From: Rhodobacteraceae bacterium CG17_big_fil_post_rev_8_21_14_2_50_63_15
Lineage (GTDB): Bacteria > Pseudomonadota > Alphaproteobacteria > Rhodobacterales > Rhodobacteraceae
Reading direction: 5' to 3'
DNA: 64,000 nucleotides
Assembly (NCBI GenBank): GCA_002783205.1
Contig: PFEY01000050.1
Span: 28,918 to 92,917, forward strand
The translations under genes were made by a program, and so were the position numbers. The notes below the pieces were generated by a model, which did not search any database, was not told where the DNA came from, and worked only from the letters and a program-made list of their open reading frames with translations. Numbering within the stretch: position 1 is the stretch's first letter; each line of letters begins with the position of its first letter. Below, piece after piece: positions 1 through 9,138 of the stretch.

Positions 1-2
1 AG

Positions 3-230
3 CCGCGCAAGATCGTGGATATCTTCGGAAACCGGATCGACGACCTCGACGCCTGGCAGGCTGAGCAGGAGCGCGAAATCCAGGCGCGAAAACGGATGCA
101 CAAGGCACCGGATGATAACCTCCAAAAATCCGGCATCGGCGAAATTGGTCCTGTCGGCAAATCTGTCATCAACCGCGTGATTGCACGCCCCACGCCGGTG
201 CGCCATCTGGCACCGTCATCCCATTCCTGA
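3..230 (+). CDS. C-terminal fragment of an unidentified protein, truncated by the window edge
   Basis: Frame 3 is open from the window edge to TGA at 228-230; no recognisable domain. Confidence 0.4.
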   Translation, partial: PRKIVDIFGNRIDDLDAWQAEQEREIQARKRMHKAPDDNLQKSGIGEIGPVGKSVINRVIARPTPVRHLAPSSHS

Positions 231-246
231 TTCTGAGGAGACCCTG

Positions 247-1362
247 ATGAGATTCATTCGTGAAATCATAAGTGAAAAACGCCGCACGGCCCCGGTGGAG
301 ACGTCACACCCGGTGTGGCCCGACGCCGGTGCGCCGGATGCCGCTGCGCCGGATGCCGAGGCGTGGGACGATGCCCAAAGGCGGTCAGCGGATCCGCTGC
401 CGCTTGATGCCTATGAGTTGGCACGTCATGCGAGGGTGGAGGACGCGGAACTCGATGCCGAGGTTGCCTTCGGTGATGGCGCTGATGAGCAGGTCGAGGA
501 GGAGACCTCCGATCTGTTGCCCTATCCGGCCGATGATGAGGCCGATGCGCAAGAGGAGGACTTCCATCTTGCGCTGCATCAGGACGACCGCAGCTTTGAT
601 GACACCGAAATGACCGACGGCGAGAGCGACGAGGATGATCTCGCGGACCTCGACATCTTTGCGCAAAGCGACATCAGGCAGATCCCCGATCCTTTCGAGC
701 GGCTCGCGAAAGAGCGGGTGCAGCAAAGCGTGGCGGCCGTGGCATCCCCCCCGTTTGATGGCGACGGCAACGCCGATCCCGATGTCTCGCTTGTGGTGGT
801 CGGGCGGGCGCCGCAGGCGGACACCTCGGCACATCGCATGACCGAGGAACCGTTGTCGGTTGCCGTTCCGGCCCCTGCTGCGGGTCGCGGATCGAACCGG
901 TCCGGCCGCGTCAAGACGCGGCTCCTGGGATTCTCGACAGGCTCTCTGGAACAGACCGACATGTTCGCCGAGAGCCGGAGCGTCACCGCCGATCCATTCC
1001 CGGTCGGCTGGTTGGTGGTGGTGTCCGAACTTGGCCGCGGCGCCTCGTTTGCCCTTCAGGACGGCGTGTCAAAGGTTGGCCGGGGCACGGATCAGACCGT
1101 GTGTCTGAATTTCGGCGACAACAGCATCTCGCGCGATAATCATCTCTCGATCGCCTACGATTCAGAGCAGAACAAGTTCTTTATCGGACATAGCGGCAAG
1201 TCGAACCTGGTTCGCCTGAACAACAAGCCGCTTCTGAGCACGGAGGAGTTGATCTCGCGGGATCAGATCCGGCTTGGCGAGACGACACTCCGGTTCATCG
1301 CGCTCTGTGAGAACGATTTCACGTGGCACGCGCCAGACGAAAAAGCCAGGAAGCATGGCTGA
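247..1362 (+). CDS. FHA-domain protein with a long acidic, low-complexity N-terminal region
   Basis: C-terminal GWLVVVSELGRGASFALQDGVSKVGRGTDQ...SISRDNHLSIAYD...LVRLNNKPL...DQIRLGETTLRFI matches the FHA fold pattern (GR, SRxH, variable N, L/G strand). Start taken as ATG 247. Confidence 0.85.
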   Translation: MRFIREIISEKRRTAPVETSHPVWPDAGAPDAAAPDAEAWDDAQRRSADPLPLDAYELARHARVEDAELDAEVAFGDGADEQVEEETSDLLPYPADDEADAQEEDFHLALHQDDRSFDDTEMTDGESDEDDLADLDIFAQSDIRQIPDPFERLAKERVQQSVAAVASPPFDGDGNADPDVSLVVVGRAPQADTSAHRMTEEPLSVAVPAPAAGRGSNRSGRVKTRLLGFSTGSLEQTDMFAESRSVTADPFPVGWLVVVSELGRGASFALQDGVSKVGRGTDQTVCLNFGDNSISRDNHLSIAYDSEQNKFFIGHSGKSNLVRLNNKPLLSTEELISRDQIRLGETTLRFIALCENDFTWHAPDEKARKHG

Positions 1363-2290
1363 GACGGCCAAATACGTCTATGATGCGGCCTCCGCGATCA
1401 TCCGGGGGCGGCGCGAGTATCAGGAGGATGCGCTGGCCGTGGATTTCCCGGCTGGCGCAGGGCTCGGTTTCGTCGTTCTGGCTGACGGTATGGGCGGACA
1501 TTCGTCCGGCGATGTCGCAAGCATGATCGTCGTGACGGAAGTCTTCAGCGAGTTGAAGCTGCGTGCCAATGACGCCGCGCAACTGGAATCCGAAATCGGC
1601 CTGATTCTGCATTCCGCTGTGACCTGTGCCAATGACTGCGTTGGCCGGATGGCCGACGACAGGCCTCAGATGCGGGGCATGGGCGCAACGCTTGTCGCGC
1701 CAATCGTGATCGACAATCGGCTCTACTGGATTTCGGTCGGCGATTCCCCGCTCTACATGTTTCGCGGCAATCGCCTGTTCCGGCTGAACGAGGAGCATTC
1801 CGTCGAAAGCCGGATGAAGCGCCTCGTCGATAGAGGCGAAATGGCGCGAGAGGCGGCGGAGGCGCATCCGGATCGGGGCTGTCTGACATCGGTGCTGATT
1901 GGCGGAGACATTCCCGAAATCGACTGTCGCGATACGCCGATCGAATTGAGACACAACGACATCCTGATTGCTGCCAGCGATGGGCTTCAGTTCCTCAGCG
2001 ATCAGGAAATTGCCCTTATTGTCCACGACGCCCGCGCCCTGCCAAGCGCCGAGATCAGCGCCAGACTGATCAAGCGGATTACCGATCTGAATGATCCCGA
2101 GCAGGACAATGTCTCGCTTTGCGTTCTCAAGGTGCAGGAAAATCAGAGGCTTGACCGGCCCGCCGATGTCAGCCACGCGCCCACGCCTGTCGCAGAGGTG
2201 GACACGACCCGGATGGCGATGCTTTCGCGGATGAATGGAACCACAAGGATCTGGACCAGAAACTGTTTTCAGGGACGTGACCGGCAATGA
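1355..2290 (+). CDS. PP2C-family Ser/Thr protein phosphatase
   Basis: GRREYQEDALAV, LADGMGGHSSGDVAS, GMGATLV, VGDSPLYMFR, ASDGLQFLSDQEI and DPEQDNVSLCVL are PP2C motifs. Overlaps the FHA gene end by 8 nt. Confidence 0.92.
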   Translation: MAETAKYVYDAASAIIRGRREYQEDALAVDFPAGAGLGFVVLADGMGGHSSGDVASMIVVTEVFSELKLRANDAAQLESEIGLILHSAVTCANDCVGRMADDRPQMRGMGATLVAPIVIDNRLYWISVGDSPLYMFRGNRLFRLNEEHSVESRMKRLVDRGEMAREAAEAHPDRGCLTSVLIGGDIPEIDCRDTPIELRHNDILIAASDGLQFLSDQEIALIVHDARALPSAEISARLIKRITDLNDPEQDNVSLCVLKVQENQRLDRPADVSHAPTPVAEVDTTRMAMLSRMNGTTRIWTRNCFQGRDRQ

Positions 2291-3543
2291 GTTTGCCCGA
2301 TTTCAAGGATACGACGGAGCGTCTCCAGCTTGCGCTGAACGACGACATGGTGCCGCACGCCTTTCTCAAGGCGGGCAGGGATCTGCTCGCGCATTTGACG
2401 AGACCGACGCAGATTGCGGTTCTGGGCTTTGCCGGTGTCGGCAAGACGAGTGTGCTCAACATGATCCTTCGCGACGCCGTCATGCCGGATCTCGGGGCGG
2501 TGCCGATCATCGAACTGGTCCACGGCGAGCATGTCCGGGTGACGTATGAGCCGTTGACCGCCCCTGCCGAGCGCCGGGACGGTCTCGCGTCCCGCGAGAC
2601 TATGCCGCTGCGAACGTTCCGCGTCATTCAGGAGTTGCCCCTGCCGCAACTGGAGAGGTGCAACCTGATCGAGGTCAACATTCCAGAGGATGCCGGGCAG
2701 CAGACGGATCTTCTCGACTGGGTGACGCAGAAGGCAAATGTCGCGATCTGGTGCGCGGAGACTTTTGACGACCACGACAGCAAGATCTGGTCCACGGTGC
2801 CGGATCGGCTGAAGGATCACAGCTTTCTTGCGCTCACCAAGGCGGATCGGCTTCAGATGAAGGGGCTGCTTGCCGATCAGGTCTCTCGCTTCGAGAGCCA
2901 GTTCGCGGACGAGTTTCTTTGCCTCTATCCGGTGGCAACCAAACAGGCGATGGCCGCATGTGCGTCTGGAACCGTCACACGGGCCCGGCTCTGGCAGGAA
3001 AGTGGCGGCAAGGCCCTGGCGGACGGCGTTGCGCGCGAGATCGCAACCGGCAAGCTTGCCGACAGGGATCATGCGGACGTGCTGCTCAGCCGGATCGGTC
3101 TTGCGGGCACGCCGCGCGCGCGCCGCGTGGCGCCGGAGGAGGTCGCGCCTCTGGAAACAGCCGAGGAGGCACCCGAAAAATCCGCGGCGCAGCCGGTCAT
3201 GCCGCCTGCGATCGCGCAGATGGGGCGCGAGGAGGCCGTCGAGATGGCGCTGTCGCTTCTTCAAGGCTGCGCCAATGAGATGTGCGCCGGGGGCACCGAC
3301 CAGAAGGCGGCGGCGCCGGACCGGATTCTTGCGCAATGCGCGCAGACCGCGCAGGCGCTGGCCACCTTGTTGATGGACACGCAGCCGGACGATCCCGAAA
3401 TCGATGCCCTTCGTGAGGATGCTCTGGAGAGCGAGCAGGTGATCATGCTGCTCGTGCTCGAGCGTAACGAGACGGCCGCCAGCGATGCGATCTCGGTTCT
3501 GCTCCAGTTGAAAAAGGAAATTGCGGTATTGGGTGCGCAATGA
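2287..3543 (+). CDS. P-loop GTPase-like protein 1
   Basis: Walker A GFAGVGKTS and G4 TKAD; canonical DxxG not evident. ATGA overlap with PP2C gene. Confidence 0.75.
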   Translation: MSLPDFKDTTERLQLALNDDMVPHAFLKAGRDLLAHLTRPTQIAVLGFAGVGKTSVLNMILRDAVMPDLGAVPIIELVHGEHVRVTYEPLTAPAERRDGLASRETMPLRTFRVIQELPLPQLERCNLIEVNIPEDAGQQTDLLDWVTQKANVAIWCAETFDDHDSKIWSTVPDRLKDHSFLALTKADRLQMKGLLADQVSRFESQFADEFLCLYPVATKQAMAACASGTVTRARLWQESGGKALADGVAREIATGKLADRDHADVLLSRIGLAGTPRARRVAPEEVAPLETAEEAPEKSAAQPVMPPAIAQMGREEAVEMALSLLQGCANEMCAGGTDQKAAAPDRILAQCAQTAQALATLLMDTQPDDPEIDALREDALESEQVIMLLVLERNETAASDAISVLLQLKKEIAVLGAQ

Positions 3544-5777
3544 AACATGAACTTCGAGACCGGCCTCTGATGCTGGATGAATTTCTCTTCTCCTTCGGAC
3601 CGGGAGAGCTTGCCGACACCGCCGCGCGGGACCATTCCGAGCCTTGTGGCGTGATGATGGACGCGCCACGCAGACAGGCAGAGCAGAGGGAAGTCGAGGT
3701 TCCGATGGCGGCGGCGGAACCGGCTGCGTTCTTCGCGCAGCCGGATTATCTCAATGCCGGTCTGGAGCCGCTGCGTGAGTTTGCGGATCGCGTCCGGCGC
3801 GTGGACAGCGCGCTTCAGGCGCTCCAGGATCTCTCGGGCGATGCCGCTGGGCGTGCCGTGACCCGCCTGATCCGTGACCTGAATGATTTCGAACCCGCCG
3901 TGACGTTTCTGGGGCAGGTCAAGGCGGGCAAGACATCTTTGGTGAACGCGATGGCGGGCTGGTCCGATCTCTTGCCCTCGGATGTGAACCCGTGGACCTC
4001 TGTTGTCACCTCCCTGCATCTCGCGCCCGGCGCGGAACGCCGGGAAACCGGGGCGCGATTCCAGTTCATGGAGGAGGAGGAATGGGACCGGCTGGTGCAC
4101 AAGGGCGGACGGTTGGGGGAACTTGCCAATCGTGCGGGCGCGAGCGGAGAGCTGGAAACGATCAGGCAACAGATCGAGATGCTGCGCGAGAAGTCCCGCA
4201 AGCGGCTGGGCAACAAGTTCGAGATGCTGCTGGGCCAGGAGCATGAATACGGCTATTTCGACAAGAACCTGCTGGAGCGCTACATCTGCATTGGCGATGA
4301 TTTCTTTGATGACAATCCCGTCGAGGACACCGCCAATCAGGGGCGCTTTGCGGATATAACGCGCTCGGCCGATCTCTACCTCAACAGCAACCGCACCCCG
4401 TTTCGCATGTGCCTGCGCGATACGCCGGGCATCAACGATACCTTCATGATGCGCGAACAGGTGACGATCAACGCCGTGCGGTCAAGCCGCATCTGCGTTG
4501 TCGTGTTATCCGCCCAACAGGCTCTGACATCGATCGACATGGCCTTGATCCGGATGATCTCGAACCTGAAGGCGAGGGATGTCGTGATTTTCGTGAACCG
4601 GATCGACGAATTGCACGACCCCGCAGAGCAGATCCCGGAAATCGAGGCGAGCCTGCGCCGGGTGCTGGCCGATCACAAGGGTCCGGAAAATGCCGAGGTC
4701 GTTTTTGGAAGCGCCTATTGGGCCAACATGGTCCTGACCGAAAATCTCGAGCGGATGCACGCTGCGAGCACCGAAACACTGATGAAGTATGCCGAGCAGG
4801 CACTGGATGCCTCGACATTCGATCAGTCGCCTGCGGCGATGATCTGGCACCTGTCCGGCCTGCCCAAACTGAATCGGATCATATCCGAGCGGATTGTCAC
4901 GAAACTGGGCGACCCCACGCTGACCAAGATCGCAAGCTCTGCGGTCACGATCGCGAGCGGGCAGGAGGCCGCCAACAAGGTGCGCGTCCAAGGCCATGAG
5001 CACGCGGGATCGATCAGCATGTATGCGGTCCGAAGCGAGCTTGATGCGCTCGCGCAGCGGCACAGGGCCACTCTGGGGCAGACCATTGATGACATCATCG
5101 CGGCCTATCAGTCCCGCGCAGATCGGGCCCATGCAAACTTTGTCGAACGGGCGACCCATTCCCTGATCACCCATCTTGAAACCAACGGCGAGGGTCAGGT
5201 CTGGTCTTACAGCCCGACCGGGCTCCGGATGTTGCTCAAGTCGGCCTATGTTCTGTTCGCGACCCGTGTGCAAGCTGCGGCCAAAAGCCAATATGCACTG
5301 GCCGTCGAGGACATTGCCGAGCTTTATTTCAAGGCGTTTGGCAAGGCTGTCGAGGGAATCGAGCTGACGGTTCCAGAGGTGCAGGACCTTCCGGCCCCGG
5401 TCAGCATCGCACAGACCATCGCTCTGGATTTCAAGGATGGGTGGTGGGTGTCCTGGTGGCGGCGGACACGCGGCTACAAGGCTTTTGCCAAGCAGTTCAA
5501 CGCGCTCGTGCTGGCGGAAACGCAGGATTTCATGAGCCAGCTCAAGACCGTCCAGACGGCGCAGATCCGCGCCCAGATGATGGAGACGCTGAACGCATTT
5601 CTCGAGCAGAACCGCGACATCATGATCGAGATCGGCAGCGGCCATGAGGATACCGAAGGGCTGCAACGCAAGTGCCTGAGGTCAGAGCCGCATGACCGCC
5701 AGGACAGGATCGAGACCATCATTGCCGGGTTGAAATCCCAGTGCCGGCAAATCGGGACGGAGGGGCCAGAGGCATGA
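3540..5777 (+). CDS. Dynamin-family GTPase (745 aa)
   Basis: G1 GQVKAGKTSLVNA, G3 DTPGIND, G4 NRID, long helical C-terminus. ATGA overlap with previous gene. Confidence 0.85.
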   Translation: MKHELRDRPLMLDEFLFSFGPGELADTAARDHSEPCGVMMDAPRRQAEQREVEVPMAAAEPAAFFAQPDYLNAGLEPLREFADRVRRVDSALQALQDLSGDAAGRAVTRLIRDLNDFEPAVTFLGQVKAGKTSLVNAMAGWSDLLPSDVNPWTSVVTSLHLAPGAERRETGARFQFMEEEEWDRLVHKGGRLGELANRAGASGELETIRQQIEMLREKSRKRLGNKFEMLLGQEHEYGYFDKNLLERYICIGDDFFDDNPVEDTANQGRFADITRSADLYLNSNRTPFRMCLRDTPGINDTFMMREQVTINAVRSSRICVVVLSAQQALTSIDMALIRMISNLKARDVVIFVNRIDELHDPAEQIPEIEASLRRVLADHKGPENAEVVFGSAYWANMVLTENLERMHAASTETLMKYAEQALDASTFDQSPAAMIWHLSGLPKLNRIISERIVTKLGDPTLTKIASSAVTIASGQEAANKVRVQGHEHAGSISMYAVRSELDALAQRHRATLGQTIDDIIAAYQSRADRAHANFVERATHSLITHLETNGEGQVWSYSPTGLRMLLKSAYVLFATRVQAAAKSQYALAVEDIAELYFKAFGKAVEGIELTVPEVQDLPAPVSIAQTIALDFKDGWWVSWWRRTRGYKAFAKQFNALVLAETQDFMSQLKTVQTAQIRAQMMETLNAFLEQNRDIMIEIGSGHEDTEGLQRKCLRSEPHDRQDRIETIIAGLKSQCRQIGTEGPEA

Positions 5778-6700
5778 CCGAAGAACACCTGATCCACCTC
5801 GCGCCGCAGGGCGCCATTCGCAAGCCGCGCCTCGTGCTGATGGGCGAGTTCAGCGCCGGAAAGAGCACGCTTTCGAACATCCTGCTGGGCAGCAATCCGT
5901 TGCCGATGCGGGTGACGGCAACGCGCCTTCCGCCCGTCATCATCTCCCATGGCCGACCCGCAGCCTTCAGCATCGGCAAGGACGGCGTCAGGGGTGAGAT
6001 CACGCTTGATGCTCTCGAGACGGTTTTGCTGAGCGAGACCCGGTCGATCGAACTGTTCATGGACTCGGAAGTCCTTGAGCTTTGCGACATCGTTGACATG
6101 CCGGGCATTTCGGACCCGGACATGCCGCTGGATGTCTGGCAGGACGTGGTCGGCAAGGGCGATCTCGTGATCTGGTGCACCCATGCAACCCAGGCCTGGC
6201 GCAAGTCTGAAGCGGCGATCTGGGAGAGCTTGCGCAAGGAGACTTCGGGCCGCAACCTGCTTTTGGTCACACAGTTCGACAAGTTGCGAACCCCGCGCGA
6301 TCAGGACAGGGTTCTCAAACGGGTCGCGCGCGAGACCGAAGGGCTGTTTGAAAGTATCTATCCGGTCTCGCTTCTGATGGCGCTGGAGGCCGGAGAGGAT
6401 TTCGAGATCTGGAAGCAAAGTGGTGCGGCGGACTTTATCGAGCACGTTGTCGGCAGTCTCATCGAGCTTGGACAAGGCCACGCGGAGGTTCCCGATCCGG
6501 CATCGCCCGGCAGGGACGATCGCGCGAGGGTCGCCATCGCCGGATCGACGTCTCTTGACATGACCCGTGACGGCTTGGCACCGGAGGCGACGCTCTTGCC
6601 AAGCGACGGTGGCGTGCGGCCAAGGCGCGTTCGGCTGAATCCAGACGCCGGTTCGCGTCGAAACCCAGATCGCCGGACCGCAGCAAGCGGTGGATACTGA
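5774..6700 (+). CDS. Dynamin-like GTPase 3
   Basis: G1 GEFSAGKSTLSN, G3 DMPGISD, G4-like TQFD. ATGA overlap with previous gene; start taken at MTEEHLIHL. Confidence 0.82.
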   Translation: MTEEHLIHLAPQGAIRKPRLVLMGEFSAGKSTLSNILLGSNPLPMRVTATRLPPVIISHGRPAAFSIGKDGVRGEITLDALETVLLSETRSIELFMDSEVLELCDIVDMPGISDPDMPLDVWQDVVGKGDLVIWCTHATQAWRKSEAAIWESLRKETSGRNLLLVTQFDKLRTPRDQDRVLKRVARETEGLFESIYPVSLLMALEAGEDFEIWKQSGAADFIEHVVGSLIELGQGHAEVPDPASPGRDDRARVAIAGSTSLDMTRDGLAPEATLLPSDGGVRPRRVRLNPDAGSRRNPDRRTAASGGY

Positions 6701-6812
6701 CCATGACTGGCGAGACCGGTCCGGGCGTTCTCGCCGCATCGCGCGGGGGGGGGCACCCGGACGGGCCTTGCCAGGCAGGACAAAATCAAGGGGACGGCCG
6801 GAGGCTGTGATC

Positions 6813-7196
6813 ATGACAATCAAGGCGCAACTGGATCAACTTCGGGAGACCTCTTTCGGGTGCGTTCTAACCGCATTCGGAGATCTCTCCTCGGGTCTCA
6901 TCCTGCGGTCCAGTTCGGAGACGCCCGTTCCGCGCGAAGTTCTGGACGCCCTGTGTGACGACGCGACCCGCAGCCTTGCCGTTGCCAGCCGCCACACCCG
7001 ACCGGACGCGACAGCGGCCAGTGTCTATGGCACGTCAGTCGTTTCCTTCACGGCCCAGCGATCGCATGTGTTCGTCCGCCATGACCCGGAGGCGGGCGAT
7101 CTGATCTGTGCCGTCATCGAGAAGGCTCAGGCCATCGCTCCTGTCCTGCAATCGGCACGGGAAACGGCGGCAAGGATCGCGGAAGCCGGATCATGA
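6813..7196 (+). CDS. Small uncharacterised protein (127 aa), possibly roadblock/LC7-like
   Basis: Conserved operon position; FGCVLTAFGDLSSGLILRSSS...VLDALCDDATRSLAV loosely resembles roadblock domains. Confidence 0.5.
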   Translation: MTIKAQLDQLRETSFGCVLTAFGDLSSGLILRSSSETPVPREVLDALCDDATRSLAVASRHTRPDATAASVYGTSVVSFTAQRSHVFVRHDPEAGDLICAVIEKAQAIAPVLQSARETAARIAEAGS

Positions 7197-7969
7197 CACA
7201 AGTCGCGCTTTCGACTCCTTTGTCTGCGTCGGGTCCGGCCCGGCTGGACGGTTTGCTGCGCCGGTTTGCGACACCCGCTGGCCGTCTCGCGCGGAGGTCT
7301 GCAACGCTGCCGGACGATCCGCGGGCACGGCTCGACGCCTTGTTGCAGGAAATCGACGAAATCATGCTTCCGCGTCGGATCGAACTGCGGATCGATGGCA
7401 AGACGCTCGCGCATCTGTCTGCATATAGTCGTCGGCTCGCCAGCGTGGAAATCGTGGCGCGCCCCGGATCACGCCCGACAGGAGAGACGATCGCTTCGGA
7501 TTTCGCCGATCGCCTGCTGGAGATTGCCGCAACGCCCGGAACCCTCACATGCAGATCCGCGCGCCACCAGAACAGGCCGCGGGCAAATGACAGCACCTGC
7601 TCCGTGGGCGCGCTGAAAGCGGCCCTCGGATTCGACGTGCAGAGATCCGAGATCGTCCGTCTGACCGAGATCATGACGCCGATCGCGATTGCAAAACTCG
7701 ATTGGGTTGGTGATCCCGGTCAGGGCCAGTTCTCGGGAGAGGGGGCCTGGCGTCAGATGCTGGAACAGCACGCCCTGATATTCCTCGGTCGCGCTGGCCG
7801 CAAGACGTTCAACCGGCAGGCCGGGGCTGGACGGGCGGAAGGGATCGCGATTCCCTTGTCTGCGGAGACGATCATCGTCCTGGCCCGTTTGTCCGATCGT
7901 GGTCTCGCAGCGATCCTGCCCTATGAGGCCGGGCTCAAGGCGATCGCCTTCTGGCAGGCAGCCGGGTGA
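7193..7969 (+). CDS. Uncharacterised protein of the FHA/GTPase operon
   Basis: 258 aa ORF with ATGA overlap to the upstream gene; no recognisable domain. Confidence 0.6.
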   Translation: MTQVALSTPLSASGPARLDGLLRRFATPAGRLARRSATLPDDPRARLDALLQEIDEIMLPRRIELRIDGKTLAHLSAYSRRLASVEIVARPGSRPTGETIASDFADRLLEIAATPGTLTCRSARHQNRPRANDSTCSVGALKAALGFDVQRSEIVRLTEIMTPIAIAKLDWVGDPGQGQFSGEGAWRQMLEQHALIFLGRAGRKTFNRQAGAGRAEGIAIPLSAETIIVLARLSDRGLAAILPYEAGLKAIAFWQAAG

Positions 7970-8325
7970 GCGCAACAGTGGCCAAGTCAGCCGTCAGAGG
8001 TTCGACAGCGCGTTCCCCGGAACCTATGCGACCAGGCCGAGCGGTTAATGAGAGGCAAGAACGCGTCAGTTTCAAGCATCCGGGCAACGCATCGGCAATG
8101 CCGGCGGGCAGGGGGGGCCCGCCGCTGCGGCGTGCCGTCGATCAGGATGTGCCCGACAAATCCGCGCCCATGCGATGAGACAGGCGGTTGCCCGGCATTC
8201 TGAATACCGGGTTGCGAAGCTATTCCTTTGATCCAGGCCAAGGCGCCGCACCACCCATGAGATTAAAAAATGTTGCATGATATGGCGTATAAGGCGATAG
8301 TTCGTCAAAGCATTAGGAGGATGGA

Positions 8326-8739
8326 ATGATCCAAAAGATTCTCTGCCCGACCGACGGTACCGACCATTCAGCCATGGCCGTCGCACAGGCCGCCGAATTG
8401 TCGGCGAAATATGACGCGGCTTTGACGATTTGCGTTGTTAATGTTGCCCATGGCGGTGTCCGTGGCCCGACCATAAGCCATTGGACCCAAGATGAAGTGC
8501 AGAAGATCCTCGACGATTCTGTCGCGCTCGCCCGCAAGCATGGTGCCACCAACCCACATTCGGTGGACATCATCAGCCGCGAGGCGGCCGCAGGTATCGT
8601 GATCTATGCCGAAGAGAATGCCTTTGACCACATCGTGATGGGCACCGGCGACAAGCGCGGCATGTCGCGGCTGATGCTTGGCTCGGTGGCGGCGGATGTA
8701 TCGGGTCGGGCGCATTGCTCGGTGACGGTCGTCCGCTGA
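8326..8739 (+). CDS. Universal stress protein, UspA family
   Basis: MIQKILCPTDGTDHSAMAVAQAAELSAKY...DHIVMGTGDKRGMSRLMLGSVAADVSGRAHCSVTVVR. Confidence 0.93.
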   Translation: MIQKILCPTDGTDHSAMAVAQAAELSAKYDAALTICVVNVAHGGVRGPTISHWTQDEVQKILDDSVALARKHGATNPHSVDIISREAAAGIVIYAEENAFDHIVMGTGDKRGMSRLMLGSVAADVSGRAHCSVTVVR

Positions 8740-9138
8740 CAGCGACGCGGACCAAGGTGAAAGCGGGCGGCGACGCTGCAGAGCTTGAATAGCCTAGCCG
8801 GGATAGCCGCAACCTGCACTCGGAGCCGAGGCGCGCTTGGGCGAGCGGTTGCGGACGATCAACCTGCTGGTAGGCCCGAGGTTGAGGCCGACCTCGTCAA
8901 CCCGCATTTCGTGGATCCCGAAGGGGGGCGCTGCGTGACATCCAGGCGGCACTTTGGCCGGCGAAATGGTGGGAAAGTTCAAATCGAATCGAAACTCCTT
9001 GACCGCGGACCGAGCCGGCATCGGCTGTAGTCTGATTTGTGATGCGCAGCACTCAGTGCATGGCGTTTCCGATCAGGGAAGTTCCGCGCATTCACAGTCC
9101 GACCGGTCGCCAAGCGAACTGGTTTCTCTGATACTCGG

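Noticed and set aside
2269-3669. 466-aa minus-strand ORF opposite the first GTPase gene
   Set aside because: Mirror ORF of GC-rich coding DNA; composition rich in R/H/L/G and no motif, while the plus strand has clear GTPase motifs
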